Part shown: piece by piece, positions 8,044-11,448 of the stretch | Position numbering within the stretch: the stretch's first letter is position 1 | Layout of the letters: the number at the start of each line of letters is the position of its first letter | NCBI GenBank assembly: GCA_016793305.1 | Contig: JAEUHU010000017.1 | Span: 1-11,448, forward strand | Length of the DNA: 11,448 nucleotides | Source of the DNA: Planctomycetota bacterium | GTDB lineage: Bacteria; Planctomycetota; UBA1135; UBA2386 | Reading direction: 5' to 3' | Program-made: the position numbers and the translations under genes | Notes under the pieces: model-generated | Told to the model about the DNA's origin: nothing | The model's database searches: none | What the model saw: only the letters and a program-made list of their open reading frames with translations

Positions 8044-8149
8044 CTCGAGGGAGGACACGACGTTCGCTGGGAGGCAGGGCAGGTGGCGCGCGCCGGCCCA
8101 ACCGAGCCTGGCGCCCGGATGCTAGCGACCCTCTAGGAAAGTGCGAATG

Positions 8150-8183
8150 CGGCCAACCAATCCCCGCGCCGCGAAGTTGGCCG
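8150..8183. promoter_or_regulatory. Inverted repeat between the dehydrogenase and glycosyltransferase genes
   Basis: CGGCCAAC (8150-8157) and GTTGGCCG (8176-8183) are perfect 8-bp inverted arms around an 18-base loop. The repeat lies 64 bases past the dehydrogenase stop codon and about 107 bases before the glycosyltransferase start, both read on the minus strand. It could be the dehydrogenase terminator (only a short 'CTTTCC' follows, not a T-tract) or an operator for the glycosyltransferase pair. The sequence alone does not decide. Confidence 0.35.
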
Positions 8184-8247
8184 GTCGCGAAGCGTCCCCG
8201 ATGCGCGCCTCTCGATCATGAGGGCCGGCGTCCCGAGTCCGCCAGGG

Positions 8248-9306
8248 CTAGCCCCCCTGCAGCGTCGCCATGTCGAGCACGAAGCGGTAGCGCACGTCGC
8301 CATTCAGCAGCCGCTCATAGGCCTGGTTGACCTGCTGCACCGGGATCACCTCGACGTCCGACGTGATGCCGTGCTCGCCGCAGAAGTCGAGCATCTCCTG
8401 GGTCTCCCGGATGCCGCCGATCAGCGAGCCGGCGAGCTTGCGGCGGCCCATCAACAGGCTGAACGACGACACCGACAGCGGCTTCGCCGGCGCACCGACG
8501 AGGGTGAGCGTGCCGTCGTGGGTCAGCAGGGCCAGCAGGGCGTCGAGGTCGTGGTCGGCGCTGACGGTGTCGAGCAGGAAGTCGAACGAGCCGGCGTGCT
8601 TCGCCATCTCGTCGACGTTCCTCGTGACGATCACGTCGTCGGCGCCGAGTCGCATCGCGTCGTCCTTCTTGCCGGGCGACGTGGTCAGCACGACGGTGTG
8701 CGCCCCGAGCGCGTGCGACAGCTTGACGCCCATGTGGCCGAGCCCACCGAGGCCGACGATGCCGACCTTGTGGCCCTTCTGAACGAGGGCGCGGCGCAGC
8801 GGCGACCAGGTGGTGATGCCTGCACACAGCAGCGGGGCCACGCCGGGCAGCGACAGGTTCTTCGGCACGCGCAGCACGAAGTGCTCGTCGACCACGATGC
8901 GCTCCGAGTAGCCGCCGTAGGTGACGCCGCCGGTGTGCTTGTCGGGCGCGTTGTAGGTGAACACGCCGTTGGCGCACAGGTTCTCGCTGTGTGCCTGGCA
9001 CTGCGGGCAGGTGCGGTCCGAGTCGACGAGGCAGCCGACCGCGACCAGATCGCCGACCTTGTGGGTCTTCACCGCGCCGCCGACCTTGGCGACGCGGCCG
9101 ACGATCTCGTGGCCCGGCACACACGGGTAGACGGTCGGCATGAAGCGGTTCCACTCGTCGCGCGCCGTGTGCAGGTCGGAGTGGCAGATGCCGCAGTAGA
9201 GGATGTCGATCTGCACGTCGCTCGGACCGGGCATGCGGCGTTGGATCGAGAGGGGAGCCAGCGGTGCTTTGGCGCTGGCGGCGGCGTAGGCCTTGGTGGT
9301 CGTCAT
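8248..9306 (-). CDS. Zinc-dependent NAD(P)-dependent alcohol dehydrogenase/aldehyde reductase, YahK/CAD type
   Basis: This is a cytoplasmic medium-chain dehydrogenase of 352 residues that interconverts alcohols and aldehydes with NAD(P)H. E. coli YahK, which it resembles closely along its whole length, is 349. The GroES-like domain carries the catalytic zinc site: C41 and H42 in 'YCGICHSDLH', H66-E67 in 'PCVPGHEIVGRV', and C161 in 'PLLCAGITTWSP'. The Rossmann motif GLGGLG spans 185-190. The following strand ends 'TTSPGKK', which in the cinnamyl-alcohol-dehydrogenase family goes with NADPH preference (inference). The structural-zinc lobe keeps C100, C103 and C111, but the usual first cysteine is D97 ('VDSDRTCPQC'). 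I chose ATG 9306 because it matches the family N-terminus; the 24-residue upstream extension looks spurious. A weak GAG sits 7 bases before this ATG. Family members reduce diverse aldehydes, so the physiological substrate cannot be named. It probably serves aldehyde detoxification and is unrelated to its neighbours. Confidence 0.92.
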   Translation of the reverse strand: MTTTKAYAAASAKAPLAPLSIQRRMPGPSDVQIDILYCGICHSDLHTARDEWNRFMPTVYPCVPGHEIVGRVAKVGGAVKTHKVGDLVAVGCLVDSDRTCPQCQAHSENLCANGVFTYNAPDKHTGGVTYGGYSERIVVDEHFVLRVPKNLSLPGVAPLLCAGITTWSPLRRALVQKGHKVGIVGLGGLGHMGVKLSHALGAHTVVLTTSPGKKDDAMRLGADDVIVTRNVDEMAKHAGSFDFLLDTVSADHDLDALLALLTHDGTLTLVGAPAKPLSVSSFSLLMGRRKLAGSLIGGIRETQEMLDFCGEHGITSDVEVIPVQQVNQAYERLLNGDVRYRFVLDMATLQGG

Positions 9307-9399
9307 GGTAGGGCTCGATCGCAGCGCGCAGGGCCGCGGCGAAGGCGCCGATTGTGGGCCACCAGGCGGCGTCGGCAAGCCGAACCGTCGCCGTTGGAT

Positions 9400-9438
9400 C
9401 GACCCGCGTGCGACCCGCGCAGGCTCCCGGAGCTCCGG
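9400..9438. repeat. Tandem 9-bp direct repeat and 12-bp palindrome upstream of the dehydrogenase
   Basis: CGACCCGCG occurs at 9400-9408 and again at 9411-9419, an 11-base period close to one helical turn. The perfect palindrome CCGGAGCTCCGG at 9427-9438 abuts the stop codon of the HEAT-like gene. These sites lie about 95-130 bp upstream of the dehydrogenase start in a 132-bp intergenic region. They could be a regulator site, or the palindrome could form a small terminator stem. In such GC-rich DNA chance is a serious alternative. Confidence 0.3.
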
Positions 9439-10641
9439 TCAGACGTCCTGGCGGACGTGGCGCAGCATGATGCCGATCGTGCGCATGCGGGCGATCGCCA
9501 GCTGGTTCGGCGACGCCAAGCCGGCGGCGCGGAGCCGCAGCAGCTTCGGCTCGTCCGCCTTGGCCAGGCTCGCGAACAGGGCACCCTTGACCGCCTCGAG
9601 GCCGAACCCCTTCGAGTCGACCAGCAGCTCGAACAGCTTCTGCTTGTGCTCGTCGCTCAGGCGCTCGGCCTTCTCCACGGCCGCTTCGTCCAGCCGCCCG
9701 ATCTGGCCGAGCCAGGCCATCGTCGGGCTCGAACGCAGGTCCGCGAACCGCATCACGAACTCGCTGTCGTTGGTGACCTCGCGCCCGTGCTTGCTGGCGG
9801 CGCTGGTCTCGGTGCGCAGGTAGTCGAGTCCGTCGCGCAACGCCTGCCTGGCCTGCTCTCCCTGCGGCGAGAGCGTCGCCAGGAACTCCGTGGCCGGAAA
9901 GCCCTCGATCTCCACGCACGCGAAGATCGCCGCCGCCAGGACCTCGTCGTCCTTCGCGTTCGCGATCAGGTCGCGCAGGACCTTCGCCGACGACGGCATG
10001 CCGATCATCGCCAACGACCGCACCAGCATCGCGCGCACCCCGGCGTCCGGCTCGACGGCGATGCGCTGTTCGATCGGCCCGACCGACGACGCGTGGGTCG
10101 CGGCGTTGGCCAGGAACTGGGCGAGCATGGTCCGGGTCGCCAACGCCTCGGCACCGAGGTGACCGACGAGCACCTGCTCGCCGAGCTCGTCGGCCGCCAC
10201 GGTCGCGAAGAACAGCGCCGAGCGCAGCTGTTCCGAACCGGTCGGTGCGGCCGCGTGCAGCGCCTGCAGGTAGGCCCGGGTCATCGGCCGCTCGGTCGCG
10301 GCGGGAGCCGGGAAGGTCGGCTCGAACACCACCAGGTTGTGGCCCAGCTGCACCAGCTCGACCGGCAGCGTGGTCGCCGCCGACGTGGCCATCGCCGCCG
10401 TGAACAGTTCCCGTTCGGCGCGCAACGCCTCCTCACCCGGCCGCGTCGCCGACAGCGTCTCGCCGTAGGTCGTGGTGCCGCGATAGCGGCTGAGCTCGGG
10501 GACGACCTTCTCGAAGTGCTCGGCGATGCGCTTCTGCACGGCGGCCGCGGCTTCGTCCTGGGCGGCGAGCCCGGCGGTGATCAGGGGGACGAACAGCCAG
10601 GGGAGGTGGCGGAGGGACTGGCAGGGCGACGAGCGCGTCAT
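9439..10641 (-). CDS. Exported HEAT-repeat-like protein of unknown function
   Basis: This 400-residue protein is predicted to be exported. Residues 1 to about 27 form a signal peptide: R3 and R11 precede a hydrophobic run (LPWLFVPLITAGLAA), with likely cleavage before Q28. The mature part is almost entirely alpha-helical and alanine/leucine-rich. Around residues 195-245 it shows a HEAT-like pattern: 'EPDAGVRAMLVRSLAMIGMP', then a second helix pair through 'VLAAAIFACVEI', with the D-x-x-V-R start typical of HEAT units. The C-terminal part (about 310-400) is also helical. No catalytic motif is seen, so a periplasmic scaffold or binding role is inferred. The ATG at 10641 is preferred because it directly precedes the signal peptide; an open frame continues upstream to 10917 but overlaps the divergent PPK2 gene. 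The gene diverges from PPK2 across 157 bp. It ends 132 bp before the dehydrogenase, so co-transcription with it is possible but unproven. Confidence 0.75.
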   Translation of the reverse strand: MTRSSPCQSLRHLPWLFVPLITAGLAAQDEAAAAVQKRIAEHFEKVVPELSRYRGTTTYGETLSATRPGEEALRAERELFTAAMATSAATTLPVELVQLGHNLVVFEPTFPAPAATERPMTRAYLQALHAAAPTGSEQLRSALFFATVAADELGEQVLVGHLGAEALATRTMLAQFLANAATHASSVGPIEQRIAVEPDAGVRAMLVRSLAMIGMPSSAKVLRDLIANAKDDEVLAAAIFACVEIEGFPATEFLATLSPQGEQARQALRDGLDYLRTETSAASKHGREVTNDSEFVMRFADLRSSPTMAWLGQIGRLDEAAVEKAERLSDEHKQKLFELLVDSKGFGLEAVKGALFASLAKADEPKLLRLRAAGLASPNQLAIARMRTIGIMLRHVRQDV

Positions 10642-10648
10642 GGCGGTT

Positions 10649-10697
10649 CCCGGACTCTCGTGTAGGGGCGCCGCATGGTGGCGACCGCGAGTCCGGG
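10649..10697. promoter_or_regulatory. Inverted repeat in the divergent promoter region, next to the HEAT-like gene start
   Basis: CCCGGACTC (10649-10657) and GAGTCCGGG (10689-10697) are perfect 9-bp inverted arms with a 31-base loop; CGCC/GGCG inside the loop can add a second small stem. On the minus strand the 3' arm ends 7 bases before the ATG of the HEAT-like gene. A hairpin in that leader would therefore cover the GGGA that could serve as its ribosome binding site. As DNA, it could instead be an operator shared by the two divergent genes. Confidence 0.4.
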
Positions 10698-10783
10698 GCG
10701 CAATCGCCGCGAACCCGGAACCCGCACCTCGGCGTAGGCACTCGGCGCATGTCGTTCCCACCCGGCGCGGGTAGCCTCGCCGT

Positions 10784-10790
10784 AGAGAGG
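10784..10790 (+). promoter_or_regulatory. Ribosome binding site of the PPK2 gene
   Basis: AGAGAGG ends 8 bases before the ATG at 10799, a good Shine-Dalgarno match and spacing. It supports this start for the PPK2 gene. Confidence 0.6.
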
Positions 10791-10798
10791 ACCCTGCC

Positions 10799-11448
10799 AT
10801 GACCACCACCAGCGAACGCTTCCTCGTGCAGCCCGGCAAGAAGCTGCGCCTCGCCGACCACGACCCGCGCGGCACGCCGGGCTTCGACGGCGACAAGGAC
10901 GCCGGCAAGGCCCGCAAGGCCGAGCTGAACGCCCGCCTCGAGGAACTGCAGGAGACCCTCTACGCGAGCGGCACGAACCGGCTGCTGGTCGTGCTGCAGG
11001 CGATGGACGCCGGCGGCAAGGACGGCACCATCCGCAGCGTCTTCGACGGCGTGAACCCGCAGGGCGTCAAGGTCGCGTGCTTCAAGCAGCCGACCGCGAC
11101 CGAGCTGGCGCACGACTTCCTGTGGCGCGTCCACCCGCACGCGCCAGCGGCTGGCGAGATCGCCATCTGGAACCGCAGCCACTACGAAGACGTGCTGATC
11201 GCGCGCGTGCACGACCTGTGCAACGAGACCTGCTGGCGGGCCCGCTACGAGCACATCGCCGCGTTCGAGAAGATGCTGGCCGGCGAGGGCACGACGATCC
11301 GGAAGTTCTTCCTGCACATCGGCAAGGACGAGCAGCGGCAGCGCCTGCAGGAGCGCATCGACGACCCGAAGAAGCGCTGGAAGTGGAGCTCGCGCGATCT
11401 CGACGAACGCGCCCGCTGGGACGACTACCAGCGCGCCTACGAGGACGC
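10799..11448 (+). CDS. ppk2: Polyphosphate kinase 2 family (class III-like) polyphosphate:nucleotide phosphotransferase, 3'-truncated
   Basis: This cytoplasmic enzyme transfers phosphate between inorganic polyphosphate and nucleotides. 216 residues are present before the window ends, against roughly 260-300 for complete members, so the C-terminus is missing. The P-loop (Walker A) is 'AMDAGGKDGTI' (68-78; K74, D75 in the conserved GKDG). The Walker B-like segment is 'IWNRSHYEDVLIARV' (123-137). The lid region begins near residue 180 with 'FFLHIGKDEQRQRL' and continues with 'WKWSSRDLDERARWDDY'. The W-N-R-S-H-Y-E-D wording and the FFLHI-x4-Q-x2-RL lid are those of the PPK2_rel_1 (TIGR03709) group, which includes the class III enzymes able to phosphorylate both AMP and ADP. 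That dual activity is inferred here, not shown. The start is set by AGAGAGG upstream. The gene diverges from the exported HEAT-like gene and probably has its own promoter in the 157-bp gap, though I see no convincing -35/-10 pair. Confidence 0.93.
   Translation, partial: MTTTSERFLVQPGKKLRLADHDPRGTPGFDGDKDAGKARKAELNARLEELQETLYASGTNRLLVVLQAMDAGGKDGTIRSVFDGVNPQGVKVACFKQPTATELAHDFLWRVHPHAPAAGEIAIWNRSHYEDVLIARVHDLCNETCWRARYEHIAAFEKMLAGEGTTIRKFFLHIGKDEQRQRLQERIDDPKKRWKWSSRDLDERARWDDYQRAYED

Noticed and set aside
8085..8094. GGCGCGCGCC palindrome upstream of the glycosyltransferase gene
   Set aside because: A low-complexity GC palindrome expected by chance in this composition, with no partner site nearby.
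9307..9378. A 24-residue N-terminal extension of the dehydrogenase
   Set aside because: It is Pro/Ser/Arg-rich and absent from the family. The ATG at 9306 matches the usual N-terminus and gives the usual length.
8218..10665. An 815-codon open frame on the plus strand antisense to the dehydrogenase and HEAT-like genes
   Set aside because: It lies wholly opposite two well-supported genes. Its residues are those expected from reading GC-rich codons backwards (Arg, Gly, Ala, His, Gln, Val rich), with no domain or ribosome binding site. Long antisense frames are common at this GC content.
10642..10917. Extension of the HEAT-like gene upstream to 10917
   Set aside because: It would overlap the PPK2 coding region on the opposite strand and bury the signal peptide.

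Overview
The window is an 11.4 kb piece of high-GC bacterial DNA. The gene types suggest Planctomycetota, most likely an environmental or metagenome-assembled member. This rests on a large secreted all-beta protein whose C-terminal module ends in a 'QA....SNALGITI' signature familiar from planctomycete secreted proteins, on exported HEAT-repeat and carboxypeptidase-regulatory-like proteins, and on large tandem GT-C membrane enzymes. The phylum call is inference; no rRNA or marker gene is present.

Layout. Positions 2-889 (+) hold the 3' part of a gene for an extracytoplasmic beta-sandwich (carboxypeptidase-regulatory/PEGA-like) protein. After a 223-bp gap with a strong ribosome binding site, 1113-3533 (+) encodes an 806-residue secreted multidomain protein. 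It converges on 3600-5939 (-) across a 66-bp spacer that carries a bulged hairpin. 3600-5939 and 6166-8043 (both -) are tandem paralogous polytopic GT-C-type glycosyltransferases, remotely like AftB/PMT/ArnT. They share five colinear motifs but carry different C-terminal additions: a TPR-like helical tail in one and an inserted EF-hand pair in the other. Next on the minus strand are a YahK/CAD-type zinc alcohol dehydrogenase (8248-9306) and an exported HEAT-like protein (9439-10641). Divergent from the latter, a class III-like PPK2 polyphosphate:nucleotide phosphotransferase begins at 10799 (+) and runs off the window.

How the genes relate. Only the two glycosyltransferases form an evident functional unit, with 6166-8043 transcribed ahead of 3600-5939. 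They would act at the membrane on lipid-linked sugars and could decorate cell-envelope polymers or surface proteins such as the neighbouring secreted protein; that link is speculation from adjacency. The 1.1-8.1 kb block looks less GC-rich (60-67% in 60-base samples counted by eye) than the flanking genes (72-80% in samples), so it may be an accessory cell-surface segment between more typical chromosomal genes.

There is no gene-free stretch over about 230 bp. I saw no tRNA, rRNA, CRISPR array, insertion sequence or attachment site. The most unusual signal is the EF-hand pair inserted between two conserved motifs of one GT-C paralog.
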